Part shown: piece by piece, positions 53,718 through 62,660 of the stretch
Layout of the letters: each line of letters starts with the position of its first letter
Numbering within the stretch: the first letter of the stretch is position 1
Source of the DNA: Calothrix sp. NIES-4105
Lineage (GTDB): Bacteria; Cyanobacteriota; Cyanobacteriia; Cyanobacteriales; Nostocaceae
NCBI RefSeq assembly: GCF_002368415.1
Contig: NZ_AP018290.1
Span: forward strand, 5,779,614-5,843,613
Length of the DNA stretch: 64,000 nt
Direction: 5' to 3'
Translations under genes and position numbers: made by a program
The notes under the pieces: model-generated
The model's database searches: none
The model's input: the letters and a program-made list of their open reading frames with translations, nothing else
Told to the model about the DNA's origin: nothing

Positions 53718-54980
53718 CTATGTTAATGTTACTTTCAAATCCAATTGATTTAAAAAAGATAAGAGTCTTAATTTAGTTACTATTTCCCCAAATAAGCAGC
53801 CATTGTGTTTTACTTCATACACGCCTTCACTGCAAACTCTAAAATCTATTATTTTACCCGCGCGTTTTGCTTCTGATAGTTTTTGCACTTCGGGTGGCGT
53901 TATTTCTATTACCCGGCGCCGTTCCGATGGAGTAAGTACTTCCCAAGCTTGATATTTGTACTCGCTATGAGTATTGAGTGCTTCGCTAATCTCCTGCCAA
54001 GTACGCGCTGTAGTCAATGTTTCAACTAAAAAGTCTACAGGTGTTTTTTCCAATAGTGATAAAGAGGCTGAAGTTAATATCTGATAATTTCCTATTTCCT
54101 GTACTTTTTCTAGCTCTGGCTCAGTCCAATCTTCGTTATTTAGTTCTTCGACTGGCGCAGAACTTGTATTGTCATCATCTCCAAAGTAATCATCCGACAA
54201 GTGATTAGAGTATATAAACTGGTTTACTCCCTCTAAGTCTTGAATAGTAGCTTCTTTAATTTCTTCGTCCTGCGATAATAAATCTAAGAACTCCTCTTCT
54301 GAGTAACTTAACTGCGAACTGTCAACCAGGCGCCCATCGTTACGCGCTTTCCTTAATGCCACAGCATCTCTAATAATTGCCTGAAAACTAAGACCTTCGG
54401 CATCTGCCATTGCTTGGATAGTTATTCCCGTCAGTTCATCTGTTTCATGGATAGGAGGTATTTGTGCATATCTACCACCCTCTGGAATTCGGCGCCAAAT
54501 ACTTGCTTTTTTTTGGTTAGACTGTCTTGGTTTGCGACAACTAGCAATAAGTCCACGTACCGCATCTTGGGTAATTTTCGGTAGTGTTGAGAGCTGTGTA
54601 ATGACCGAGTGATATTTTTTGAGATTTCCAGCTATTTGAAAAATTGTGCGCGGTTCAATTAAAGCAAGTTCATGCGCTTCGTAATCTTTAAAAGCATCTG
54701 CTACCTTGAGGTAACGCTTTTCTTCCCCTTTCCAACCAAATTTATTTAACAATTGGTTAAACTCTATCTTTGTGAGCAATAGTTTTTGTTCGGCAAGCCA
54801 GAAGGCAAAGTGTAGCAAACGTGTTGTGGCGCCGAATATATTGGTGCCTGGAACTACCGCGCGGTCAGTAATAAAGGATAGATATTCGTAGAACTCAGTC
54901 TCGATATTCGAGAGAAAGTTGAAATTGGAGATGCCGAAACCCTGAATTTGTGTCATCATAGCTGTATAATTATTTTTCAA
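53718..54980 (-). CDS. Large protein of unknown function
   Basis: 420 residues, or 413 from the second Met (MMTQIQGFGI). Not recognised. The N-terminal 200 residues look helical; an acidic low-complexity stretch (SDDYFGDDDNTSSAPVEEL) lies at about 260-280; the C-terminal portion includes TARTWQEISEALNTHSEYKY and LTPSERRRVIEITPPEVQKL. Its location near a replication module and its style suggest a plasmid- or island-borne protein; this is a guess. Confidence 0.5.
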   Translation of the reverse strand: MKNNYTAMMTQIQGFGISNFNFLSNIETEFYEYLSFITDRAVVPGTNIFGATTRLLHFAFWLAEQKLLLTKIEFNQLLNKFGWKGEEKRYLKVADAFKDYEAHELALIEPRTIFQIAGNLKKYHSVITQLSTLPKITQDAVRGLIASCRKPRQSNQKKASIWRRIPEGGRYAQIPPIHETDELTGITIQAMADAEGLSFQAIIRDAVALRKARNDGRLVDSSQLSYSEEEFLDLLSQDEEIKEATIQDLEGVNQFIYSNHLSDDYFGDDDNTSSAPVEELNNEDWTEPELEKVQEIGNYQILTSASLSLLEKTPVDFLVETLTTARTWQEISEALNTHSEYKYQAWEVLTPSERRRVIEITPPEVQKLSEAKRAGKIIDFRVCSEGVYEVKHNGCLFGEIVTKLRLLSFLNQLDLKVTLT

Positions 54981-55174
54981 TGGGTGTCTACTTTCATCCT
55001 TAAAGGAATTGAGTGGACACTTTGTTCTTTGCTTACCTGATATTTGATGCAGGATAACTGAATCAAGTGTAAGCTGATTGTTATAACACTATATAACAAA
55101 AACGTACAAAAGTCAACAATTTTGCGCCGTATACTTAAAATATGAAGTAAGGTAAAAATTGTTTATAACAATGT

Positions 55175-55462
55175 ATGAAAAAGCAAGAAATGATGAAGCT
55201 AGACGAACGCATTGCAATTAGAATCGATAGGCAGACGAAAGAAGAGTTCATGCGGCGCCTGGAAGACGAAGGGAAAAATGCCTCCGATATCATATTAAAG
55301 TGGATAAAGTCTTATGTCGCTTCTGAAACGAAGGCGGAAGTAGATTTGCAGAAAATGAGCGAAGAATTGGAAAGCTTAAAGCAGCAGGTAGCTGATTTGG
55401 AAAGGCTTAAGCAAGAAGTTGCTATGATGCGTACTGAGTTTATGGCGAAATCAGCAGCCTGA
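55175..55462 (+). CDS. Ribbon-helix-helix protein with coiled-coil tail
   Basis: 95 residues: IAIRIDRQTKEEFMRRLEDE and NASDIILKWIKSYV form an RHH domain; then a coiled coil with heptads (QKMSEELESLKQQVADLERL) probably makes higher oligomers. It is divergent from the unknown gene at 53718 and may regulate it. TTTATAACA precedes the ATG with no clear ribosome site. Confidence 0.7.
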   Translation: MKKQEMMKLDERIAIRIDRQTKEEFMRRLEDEGKNASDIILKWIKSYVASETKAEVDLQKMSEELESLKQQVADLERLKQEVAMMRTEFMAKSAA

Positions 55463-55480
55463 TGAATTTATGAATTGCAC

Positions 55481-56206
55481 ATGGCACAATTACAACGCAT
55501 TGCTATTTCTCAAAACCAACTTCAAGATAATCGCATTGTACTGGCAAAAGAACAGCATCATTATTTAGCGCGCGTTCTGCGGTTGTCTGATGGTGATAAA
55601 TTTATTGCTATCGATGGGATGGGGAAATGGTGGTTAGTAAAATTACAGGCTGAGTTCGGTGAAGTGTTAGAAGCGTTAGAAGTAAATACTGAGTTAAAGG
55701 CATCTATAAGCTTATTGTTAGCTTTGCCTAAAGGTAATGGATTTGATGATGTTGTACGTGTTTGCACTGAATTAGGTGTTGATAGGATTGTGCCTATAAT
55801 TAGCGAACGTACTCTTCTTAATCCTAGTTCGCAAAAGCTTGACCGCTGGCGCCGAATTGCGGCAGAAGCAGCAGAACAGTCCGAACGTGCGTTTGTTCCA
55901 ACTATTTATGAGTCAGTTACTTTTAATCAGGGGTTGAGTTTATTTGAAGCTGAACATAAATATATATGTGAAGGACGTGGTGATTACCCACATTTAATTG
56001 AGTGTTGGCGCCGAGTTCAAGTAAGTTCTAGTCATATTAGAGTAGTTGTTGCTGTTGGACCGGAGGGTGGATGGAGTACACGAGAGTTAGAGGTTGCTGT
56101 GGATGAAGGGTTTGAGGTTGTGTCGCTGGGAAAACGAATATTGCGCGCGGTGACGGCGCCTGTTGTGGCTCTATCTATTTTGGCTGCTGAATTGGAATGT
56201 TCGTAG
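55481..56206 (+). CDS. rsmE: 16S rRNA (uracil-1498-N3) methyltransferase RsmE
   Basis: About 241 residues from ATG 55481 (a TTG 6 bases earlier is weaker). An N-terminal PUA-like domain (HHYLARVLRLSDGDKFIAID) is followed by the SPOUT domain: LLLALPKGNGFDDVVRVCTE, ERTLLNPSSQKLDRWRRIAA, AAEQSERAFVP, GPEGGWSTREL and LGKRILRAVTAPVVAL, the AdoMet knot. It methylates U1498 of 16S rRNA. Housekeeping gene. Confidence 0.95.
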   Translation: MAQLQRIAISQNQLQDNRIVLAKEQHHYLARVLRLSDGDKFIAIDGMGKWWLVKLQAEFGEVLEALEVNTELKASISLLLALPKGNGFDDVVRVCTELGVDRIVPIISERTLLNPSSQKLDRWRRIAAEAAEQSERAFVPTIYESVTFNQGLSLFEAEHKYICEGRGDYPHLIECWRRVQVSSSHIRVVVAVGPEGGWSTRELEVAVDEGFEVVSLGKRILRAVTAPVVALSILAAELECS

Positions 56207-56328
56207 TTGGACTTTAGTCCTAAAAATCATAACTATAAACAAAAATCCGAAATTTCAACGTTTTGGTTTTGGGGGGAAAAGCACTAGAGTGCTTAGAACG
56301 GGCTTTACGAACTTACATATCTATATAT

Positions 56329-57432
56329 ATGATTGACCGGGTTGCTACCGCTTTTGAACAACATGATTATAAAACTGCTGGCAAATTACTTAAACAACTG
56401 TTAAAAGAATCACCCTCAGACCCTTGGGTTAAACTTTATGTGGGAAAACTCCAAGAGGTGTCAGGAAAAAATCAAGATGCTGAAAAGATTTATCGGCGCC
56501 TATTACGTGATGAAACGAATAGTAAAATAGTTGCTCAAGCTAGACTTGGTTTACAACGACTGCGCGAACTCGAAGAGGAAGAACGTAAACGCGGTATTTC
56601 TCAAGCTATGGGAGATGATAGTGCGTCGGAGGCAGGTGTACTGATTTTAGAACCGATTAATAATGAGTTGAAAACACAAGCTGCACAAAAATTTGCCAAA
56701 ATCATCCAAATAGATGCTTATAGTGCAAGATTACTGCTACCTAGTCGAGGTTGGCGCCTGTATCGCACTGGGGCAATAGGGGAATTAAAATTTTATGGAG
56801 AAAAACTACAACAAGCTGAGATTCCCTGTTTTTGGTCAACGTTAGCAGCATTACAGCAAATCCAAGTTTTTCAAGTTGATTATTTCCAGTCTAGTCAATC
56901 AAATGCACAAGTTACCGTTGTTTGTCATAACCAAAGTAAACAACTTGGTTCTATCACGTTTGAATGGAACGAAGTTAAAGCACGTGTTGTTGGATTATTG
57001 CCTATTTTTGAGGAAGTTGTAGACCGTAACGCGCGCGGAAAACTCGAACGCAAAACTCAAACTCAAGACTATGCACAGTTTTGCGATTTACACATCCCTA
57101 ATCGGAAATGTATTTTAAGAATTTTTGATGGTGCATATGAATGGAAGAAGGGAGTTGAAATTACTCCACCAAATAGCCAAAATACAGTTCGTATAAATTG
57201 GAATAATTTATCTAACTGGCTTGATAAACAATTACCACAAGTAAAAGTATGGTCAGATTTTACGCCATTTGCAGAAACCGCATTAGACCAAAATGAAATG
57301 CTGAGTCACATCCAACCTCACACGCGCGTGTTTCGCTTTGAAGCTAGTAACTGGGACTCAGCATTTCACCTATATAGTGGACTTGTGTATTTAAAAGCAA
57401 TGAGTGGTGAGTGCGCTCGTGCTGAGTGGTAA
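56329..57432 (+). CDS. TPR-like protein, conserved in cyanobacteria
   Basis: About 367 residues from ATG 56329; upstream open codons are non-coding. A TPR-type N-terminus (DRVATAFEQHDYKTAGKLLK, DPWVKLYVGKLQEVSGKNQD) covers about 1-80; the remaining 290 residues, with GWRLYRTGAIGELKFYGEKL, AQVTVVCHNQSKQLGSITFE and CILRIFDGAYEW, have no recognised domain. Same strand as rsmE after a 122-base gap. Function unknown. Confidence 0.75.
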   Translation: MIDRVATAFEQHDYKTAGKLLKQLLKESPSDPWVKLYVGKLQEVSGKNQDAEKIYRRLLRDETNSKIVAQARLGLQRLRELEEEERKRGISQAMGDDSASEAGVLILEPINNELKTQAAQKFAKIIQIDAYSARLLLPSRGWRLYRTGAIGELKFYGEKLQQAEIPCFWSTLAALQQIQVFQVDYFQSSQSNAQVTVVCHNQSKQLGSITFEWNEVKARVVGLLPIFEEVVDRNARGKLERKTQTQDYAQFCDLHIPNRKCILRIFDGAYEWKKGVEITPPNSQNTVRINWNNLSNWLDKQLPQVKVWSDFTPFAETALDQNEMLSHIQPHTRVFRFEASNWDSAFHLYSGLVYLKAMSGECARAEW

Positions 57433-57517
57433 CTCCGCGCCGACTGTACGGGCGGGTTTATCTGTATCCTGGTATATAACGGGAAATTTTGTAACCCGCC
57501 CCGACGCCCCGACGCGC

Positions 57518-58069
57518 CTATTTCCGCTCTGGTGTTTTAACTTTGCTTGCCATTTCCAAAAATGGATTCATATTTGGACCTGGACGACGACGACCATTAG
57601 AACTTGGAGTCATCAAATACTTTGTAGCAAAGTTGGTTTCTTTTGGTAATTGTACTTCAGCAGGCTTTTTCGCTACTGCTGCTGCTGCAAGCTCTGACGG
57701 GTCTTTTGGTCTAGCTTCTTGCGCTTCTTTTTCTGCTCTTGCTTTTTTAGCAGCATCTATCTTAGATGCTTTTGCCGCTGCTGCTGCTTCTTTTCTGGTG
57801 ATTTTACCATTTGATGAAGCAGTCGCAGGTGCGCTTTCAGGCGCCTTTGCAGCAGTTGCAGCTTTAGCTTCTTGTTTTGTTTCTTCTTTTACTTCTTTTA
57901 CTTTTGCAGCAACCTTTTCTTTTTTGTCTCCTATATCTTCTTTGACATCAGAAATTTTGTTTCCTACCTCTTCCTTTACGTCAGAAATTTTGTTTTCTAC
58001 TTCTTCCTTTAGCTCCAGAAAAAAGTTGTTGTCGCTTTTTTTTGCTAAATTTTTGATAAATCCAAACAT
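57518..58069 (-). CDS. Lys/Ala-rich coiled-coil protein
   Basis: 183 residues. KEEVENKISDVKEEVGNKIS and similar 11-residue repeats (about 18-60) predict a long amphipathic helix; an Ala/Lys-rich part follows. The tail NFATKYLMTPSSNGRRRPGP and NMNPFLEMASK looks conserved and ordered. LEA- or apolipoprotein-like repeats suggest surface- or membrane-binding. The opposite strand is also open because of the skewed composition, but has no sense. Confidence 0.7.
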   Translation of the reverse strand: MFGFIKNLAKKSDNNFFLELKEEVENKISDVKEEVGNKISDVKEDIGDKKEKVAAKVKEVKEETKQEAKAATAAKAPESAPATASSNGKITRKEAAAAAKASKIDAAKKARAEKEAQEARPKDPSELAAAAVAKKPAEVQLPKETNFATKYLMTPSSNGRRRPGPNMNPFLEMASKVKTPERK

Positions 58070-58695
58070 GATTATTGTCTCTCCGTTTGCTCTAGTTGCT
58101 AATCGATTTAATTCGTTATGAGTCAGGTAATATTTTACCTTTTTGAATAATTTAATAATGTCGTCTATTTCAACTAGACAAACATTTTAGGAACGGCAAC
58201 ATTATTTTAACTAACTTTGCCTTTATTCTCATATAATTTCAGTCATAAAACTAGGGGTATTACCTAACGAATGACTTTCACCGCTAAATTTTCACGTTCA
58301 GAATCTGATGGTTTTACTTCCTGTAAGCAGGTACGCGCGCTTTCCTTTAGTTCATAAAAGTACACTGTTGCTTTACTAAAAAGTCGATACTAAAAATAAT
58401 ACCAGAATATAGCCTCCATAAAATAAGTCATACCCTACCAGATTATTATGAGATTTCTTTTCACTTAAAGCAATCATTTTTATCATTATTATTTACAAAA
58501 ATTTACATAAATTCATCCTGTAAATTGATTCTCATTCAAGAATTGGCATAAAAATGTCATGATATCTCAAGCTACCCTCGCGCTCTTATAAAGATTAAAG
58601 CGCTTACCAATATTGGTTCCCAGCAGCGCGTGAGATGTTAGATTGATTTTTAAGTGTTCTTTTTTTGACGTAGTGTCATCAGTTAAATTATTGAG
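58070..58695. other. Gene-free stretch
   Basis: About 625 bases with no supported gene, RNA gene or clear repeat. GCGCGC occurs at about 58335. It presumably holds the promoters of the two flanking divergent genes. Confidence 0.5.
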
Positions 58696-59304
58696 ATGGA
58701 ATCCATACCAAAGCGCAACCCAGTAATACTAGTACACGGCATCAATGATACAGGTGCCGTGTTCAATAAAATGGCGATATTTTTGAAAAGTGAGGGGTGG
58801 TCAGTATACACACTCGATATGATTCCGAATAACGGTGATGTAGTATTGGAAAACCTAGCTAGGCAACTTGCAAAGTATATAACAGTAACCTTTGCACCTG
58901 ACCAACCCATAGATATAGTTGGCTTTAGTATGGGAGGGATAATAAGCAGATACTACATCCAACGACTTGGGGGAATAAACCGCGCGCAAAGGTTTATAAC
59001 TATTGCCTCACCACACAACGGAACCGTAGTAGCTCATGCGTCAGAACGTCCAGGGTGTGTGCAAATGCGTCCAGATAATTTATTTCTCAAAGACCTAAAT
59101 AGCGATGTTGAAATGTTGAAGCAACTAAACTTCACTTCTATCTGGACACCATACGACTTGATGATAGTGCCACCCAACAGTTCAGTTCTTCCATTTGGGA
59201 ACGAAGTTATAATTCCCGCATTAACTCACCCCTGGATATTAACCGACATCAGAACAATTAAATCAGTTGCCCAAGCGCTTCAGGCGCCTCTATCACCAAT
59301 TTGA
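58696..59304 (+). CDS. Esterase/lipase, alpha/beta hydrolase fold
   Basis: 202 residues. NPVILVHGINDTG gives the oxyanion-hole HG, VGFSMGGIISRYYIQRLGG holds the nucleophile Ser (about 78), YDLMIVP the Asp and ALTHPW the His, in that order. Related to PGAP1/LipA-type triacylglycerol lipases and short for them. No signal peptide. Its 3' end overlaps the convergent VOC gene by 25 bases. Confidence 0.88.
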   Translation: MESIPKRNPVILVHGINDTGAVFNKMAIFLKSEGWSVYTLDMIPNNGDVVLENLARQLAKYITVTFAPDQPIDIVGFSMGGIISRYYIQRLGGINRAQRFITIASPHNGTVVAHASERPGCVQMRPDNLFLKDLNSDVEMLKQLNFTSIWTPYDLMIVPPNSSVLPFGNEVIIPALTHPWILTDIRTIKSVAQALQAPLSPI

Positions 59305-59711
59305 GCAAACTCAGGACTACCAAAAATCGCCTCTGAGTAACGATAAAATTTAAACTCCATCAAATTATAAAAAGGGTCTTCTAAAAAGAAAGTGCGATGT
59401 TCCAAAGGAGTACCAACAAAACGGTATGACGCTTCTTCCCGGAACAATAATTGGTGCCTAAGTGCCCTTTCTAACAACTCTTCCCAATCTTTCTCCTCAG
59501 TAAAGACAAGCCCAAAGTGTCTTGGGTAAATACCACGTTGAGGTTCTAAAGGTTCCTTTGTAGTATGCGCTACTAATTGATGACCGTACAGATTAAGAAT
59601 AAGTGCGTGTCTATTTTCGCGACCAGGAATACAGCCTAAACCATCAACATAATATGCTTTCGCTTGGGCAACATCTGTAATTGGAAAAGCTAAGTGAAAT
59701 ATAGTTTTCAT
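59280..59711 (-). CDS. VOC-superfamily protein
   Basis: 143 residues: HLAFPITDVAQAKAYYVDGL, LNLYGHQLVAH, PRHFGLVFTEEKDWEELLER and FLEDPFYNLMEFKFYR, a two-module VOC fold with ligands His3-type, His and Glu. Perhaps a small dioxygenase or resistance-like protein. It converges with the esterase gene. Confidence 0.85.
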   Translation of the reverse strand: MKTIFHLAFPITDVAQAKAYYVDGLGCIPGRENRHALILNLYGHQLVAHTTKEPLEPQRGIYPRHFGLVFTEEKDWEELLERALRHQLLFREEASYRFVGTPLEHRTFFLEDPFYNLMEFKFYRYSEAIFGSPEFAQIGDRGA

Positions 59712-59811
59712 AATCCACCATATTGTACAATCTTGTGGAACAGGCGTCCTCGCCTGTGCAGTGCAGTGCCTAATACATTTATTTTTACCACACAGACTTT
59801 AGAGACAGAGA

Positions 59812-59843
59812 GTAGAGACGCTTCGGTTCCGGAGCGTCTCTAC
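59812..59843. repeat. Palindromic repeat GTAGAGACGCT...AGCGTCTCTAC
   Basis: Arms of 11 bp plus an inner CGG/CCG pair. The right arm provides the stop codon (TAG on the minus strand) of the kinase-like gene at 59840. It is related to the palindromes at 23459 and 28376. A nearby hairpin ACAGGCG-TCCT-CGCCTGT lies at 59741-59758, and a heptamer repeat at 59786. Confidence 0.85.
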
Positions 59844-60775
59844 TGTTTCAATGCCAACAAACAGGCGCCATAAGCAGGCTCATACCGTGGCATAATCACA
59901 CTGGCATCCTTCAACTCAGCAGTAATAGAAGCAATAAACTTCTCGTGTATATTAGACTTTGCCCCCCAAACACTCCCAACAGTCACAATTTCAAAACCGT
60001 TGGTAAGAGTAAGTTCTCTAACGACCACACTTGTAGCTCGCACTAACTCCCTCACACTCTCATCAATAATTTCCCTTGCGGCCTCATCCCCATCTACTGC
60101 TGCATTATCAATGATAGGCGCCAAAGCTGCAATTTCCCTTACACCCCATCCACGTCGATAAACAACTTCAATTAAATCCTCAATACTCTCTAACCCAAGT
60201 TCGTTCTTAAAAGCTTCAACCAAACTAGTTGAGTGTTCACGTCCATCATACGCACGCATTGCAGCTTGCATACCAGCAACAGCAATTTTATAGGCGCCAC
60301 CCTCATCCCCTAAAATATATCCCCATCCACCAACACGCTTAGTTTGTCCCTGTTGGTTACGTCCAAATACAATTGTTCCAGTTCCAGCAGCAACAACAAC
60401 ACCAACATCACTACCAATACCACCAACTAATGCAGTTAAAGCATCATGACAGATGATTATATTATTAGGTAGTATCCACTCAATTGGTAAATTAGGACTT
60501 TGTTGTAAATCTCTAACTATACCTTGTATAACTTCGATATCTTTGGAACGTCCGGCGCCTGCTAATCCTAAACATATTGCTTTAACTTGGACTTTTCCTA
60601 CTGTTGCAATTGCTGCTTTAATTGCTGATTCTATAGATATTAAAGCAGCATTGGCACCGATACTTTGGTAATTCGATGCTCCCGCTTCACCTCGACCTAA
60701 TATTTCTTTTCGAGAATTCATCAAAACACCAACAGTCTTAGTACCACCACCATCAATTCCTAAAACGTAGTACAT
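59840..60775 (-). CDS. BadF/BadG-type ATPase, N-acetylglucosamine kinase-like
   Basis: 311 residues from ATG 60775; upstream codons lie in a repeat. ASKHA fold: YYVLGIDGGGTKTVGVL (phosphate 1), CLGLAGAGRSKD, VVVAAGTGTIVFGR (phosphate 2), VGGWGYILGDEGGAYKIAVA and a late TVGSVWGAKSN. Matches GlcNAc kinase-like enzymes that phosphorylate recycled amino sugars. Substrate assigned by similarity only. The stop codon lies in a palindromic repeat arm. Confidence 0.88.
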   Translation of the reverse strand: MYYVLGIDGGGTKTVGVLMNSRKEILGRGEAGASNYQSIGANAALISIESAIKAAIATVGKVQVKAICLGLAGAGRSKDIEVIQGIVRDLQQSPNLPIEWILPNNIIICHDALTALVGGIGSDVGVVVAAGTGTIVFGRNQQGQTKRVGGWGYILGDEGGAYKIAVAGMQAAMRAYDGREHSTSLVEAFKNELGLESIEDLIEVVYRRGWGVREIAALAPIIDNAAVDGDEAAREIIDESVRELVRATSVVVRELTLTNGFEIVTVGSVWGAKSNIHEKFIASITAELKDASVIMPRYEPAYGACLLALKQ

Positions 60776-60799
60776 ATATGTATATAATGAACCGCGTAG

Positions 60800-60860
60800 G
60801 GTGCGTGACGCCATGAAAAATATTTCACTGAAAACCATAAGCCTTCTAGCGTCACGCACC
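60800..60860. repeat. Inverted repeat GGTGCGTGACGC...GCGTCACGCACC
   Basis: Exact 12-bp arms at 60800-60811 and 60849-60860 around 37 bases. It lies in the promoter zone of the kinase-like gene. A CACAAAG heptamer repeat follows at 60883-60914. Confidence 0.85.
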
Positions 60861-60882
60861 GACGATTAATATTGTATGTAAT

Positions 60883-60914
60883 AAACCACAAAGACACAAA
60901 GGACACAAAGGAAG
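60883..60914. repeat. Dispersed CACAAAG heptamer repeat
   Basis: ACCACAAAGACACAAAGGAC followed by ACAAAGGAAG; the same unit as at 3190 and 41011-41242. Confidence 0.8.
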
Positions 60915-60924
60915 AAAATATTGG

Positions 60925-62292
60925 TTATATAGCACCTAACAAAGCTTTCTTAAACTCCGCCGCACTCTTAAAATAAATCTCAGGCTTCTCCACCAAAGCC
61001 AAATCAATCACTTCAGCCAACCTTTGAGGTATACTTGAATCGCGTTGGCGAATAAGTACAGGCTCATTTTGTAAAACAGCCAAAAATTGATCCCCACCTT
61101 TAAAATCCCTTGGGTAATAGCCCGTTAACATATTATATAGACAAGCTGCAGTTGCCCAAATATCTACATCAGGTTGAGTATATTTAAAATCTAATAGCTG
61201 TTGGCGAGGTATAAAAACAGGAGTACCAGCTTGAGTACCACTGAGAGTTTGACCACTTAAACCAGCCAAGTCAAACGCTTTAGCTAAACCATAGTCAGCA
61301 ATTTTAACAGTAAACTTTCCATCAATATTACTAAGCAAGAGATTACCAGGTTTAAGGTCACGATGAACTAAACCCTTGCCTTTACCAAAACTACCATCAG
61401 CAAGTTTAATATCAGGTAGCTCTATATTATGGGTATATTCCAAACCATCTAAAACCTGTAGAATAATTGGTACAGCTATATTAACAGGCAATCGTCCACC
61501 CTGTTGTTCCATTAAATTAGATACAGTACCCCCGTTGCAGTACTCCATCGTGAAAAAGAAAATACCTTCAAAGAAACCAAAGTCTAATAGCTGAATAACA
61601 TTCGGGTGTTTTAATGCTTTAGTATTTTCTATTTCTCTCAAAAACCTGTTAACCGCACTTTGATTAACAGCGGCGCCTGGTAACATTACTTTTAGGGCAA
61701 CATATGTACCAGACTGATTATGCTGTGCTAAATAAACTTCTCCAAAACCACCCTTACCAAGAAGTTGAATTAGCTTATAACCCTTTATTGCTTCCAAACT
61801 TTGATTACCACTTTCGGCTAAACCTATCCAACGATTAACCAATTCTATAAAATAAGGTGGCTGTGTAGGGTCTTGATTAAAACCAACAGTCGCAGGGAAA
61901 AAGTTAGGAATAATAATTTCATTTGGGTCTAACTCAATATCAACTTCAAACGTAGTATTACTTAACTTAATTTTATCTTCAGACTGCAAATCATACTCAG
62001 GAAAAGTTAATTTTCTTCCCTCCTCAGCAGTTTGATGAGGTTCACGCTGCCCAATTTTGACATCATTAACATAAGTACCATTTCTGCTACCAAAATCTCG
62101 CACTCGAATATTCGGCGGGTTAATATCTAATAAACAGTGATAGCGGGAAATAGTGCGATGCTCTTCATCATCAGGAAGCATAATATTACATTCATTACTT
62201 CTACCAATCAGACAAACAGCGCGCGAGTCAAAGATATATTGTCTCCCAGTAAGTTTACCTTCAATCACAGTTAGGATGACTTTGGCTGGCAT
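60925..62292 (-). CDS. FHA-domain Ser/Thr protein kinase
   Basis: 455 residues. FHA domain about 5-115 (CLIGRSNECNIMLPDDEEHR, ISRYHCLL, FGSRNGTYVND); kinase domain about 165-455 with LLGKGGFGEVYLAQH (glycine loop), VALKVM (Lys), VHRDLKPGNLL (catalytic loop) and IADYGLAKAF. The DFG motif is DYG, a tolerated variant. The FHA part binds phosphothreonine, so it may recognise its own kind. It lies downstream of the kinase-FGE gene on the same strand. Confidence 0.92.
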   Translation of the reverse strand: MPAKVILTVIEGKLTGRQYIFDSRAVCLIGRSNECNIMLPDDEEHRTISRYHCLLDINPPNIRVRDFGSRNGTYVNDVKIGQREPHQTAEEGRKLTFPEYDLQSEDKIKLSNTTFEVDIELDPNEIIIPNFFPATVGFNQDPTQPPYFIELVNRWIGLAESGNQSLEAIKGYKLIQLLGKGGFGEVYLAQHNQSGTYVALKVMLPGAAVNQSAVNRFLREIENTKALKHPNVIQLLDFGFFEGIFFFTMEYCNGGTVSNLMEQQGGRLPVNIAVPIILQVLDGLEYTHNIELPDIKLADGSFGKGKGLVHRDLKPGNLLLSNIDGKFTVKIADYGLAKAFDLAGLSGQTLSGTQAGTPVFIPRQQLLDFKYTQPDVDIWATAACLYNMLTGYYPRDFKGGDQFLAVLQNEPVLIRQRDSSIPQRLAEVIDLALVEKPEIYFKSAAEFKKALLGAI

Positions 62293-62531
62293 TTATACTT
62301 ACGTACTATGTAATTTTGCTATAATTGTATCTTATTCTCTTAACTCCGTGTTCTCTGTGTCTCTGTGGTAAAATTCAGTAAAGTTAAAATGATATACACA
62401 GCAGGCAATACTACTCGGATAAGCCAAAAAATCAAGTAATCCTTAACCGTCAAAATCGTAAAAAAAATCGATCCGCCTGCGGTGGAAAAAAGAGAGAGTA
62501 AAGGGTAAAAGTGTAAAAGTGTAAAGTGTTA
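62293..62531. other. Intergenic region after the kinase-FGE gene
   Basis: Directly after the stop (minus strand) come TTTACACTTTTACAC and TTTACCCTTTACTCT, a repeat style that I recall after cyanobacterial DGR variable regions. CGCCTGCGG and a CTGTGTCTCTGTGG heptamer repeat (62347-62370) lie further on. No reverse transcriptase or accessory gene is present. Confidence 0.5.
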
Positions 62532-62660
62532 TCAAGTCCTCGCCGCACCACCACACACAACCCGAAACCCGAAAGAGTAGGGATCGACATCGGGGTTGCT
62601 GAGGTCGCGAAAAGCAGAACGGCAGTCATACGGATAGGATCTCCACGAACCACCGCGCAG
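62532..62660 (-). other. Candidate DGR variable region (VR)
   Basis: The last 43 codons run from RGGSW to the stop. Constant words (RGGSW, CRSA, NPD, FGFRVVC) alternate with codons that differ from AAY only or mainly at the A positions: TAT, GAC, TTT, GAC, CTC, AGC, AAC, GTC, GAT, TAC, TCT, TTC. That is what adenine mutagenesis of an AAC-rich template would give. No template repeat or reverse transcriptase is in the window, so the source would have to be remote. Confidence 0.55.

Noticed and set aside
57543..58121. Long open frame on the plus strand, Ala/Ser/Phe-rich
   Set aside because: It is the antisense of the Lys/Ala-rich gene at 57518-58069; its composition is the mirror of those codons and no domain is visible.
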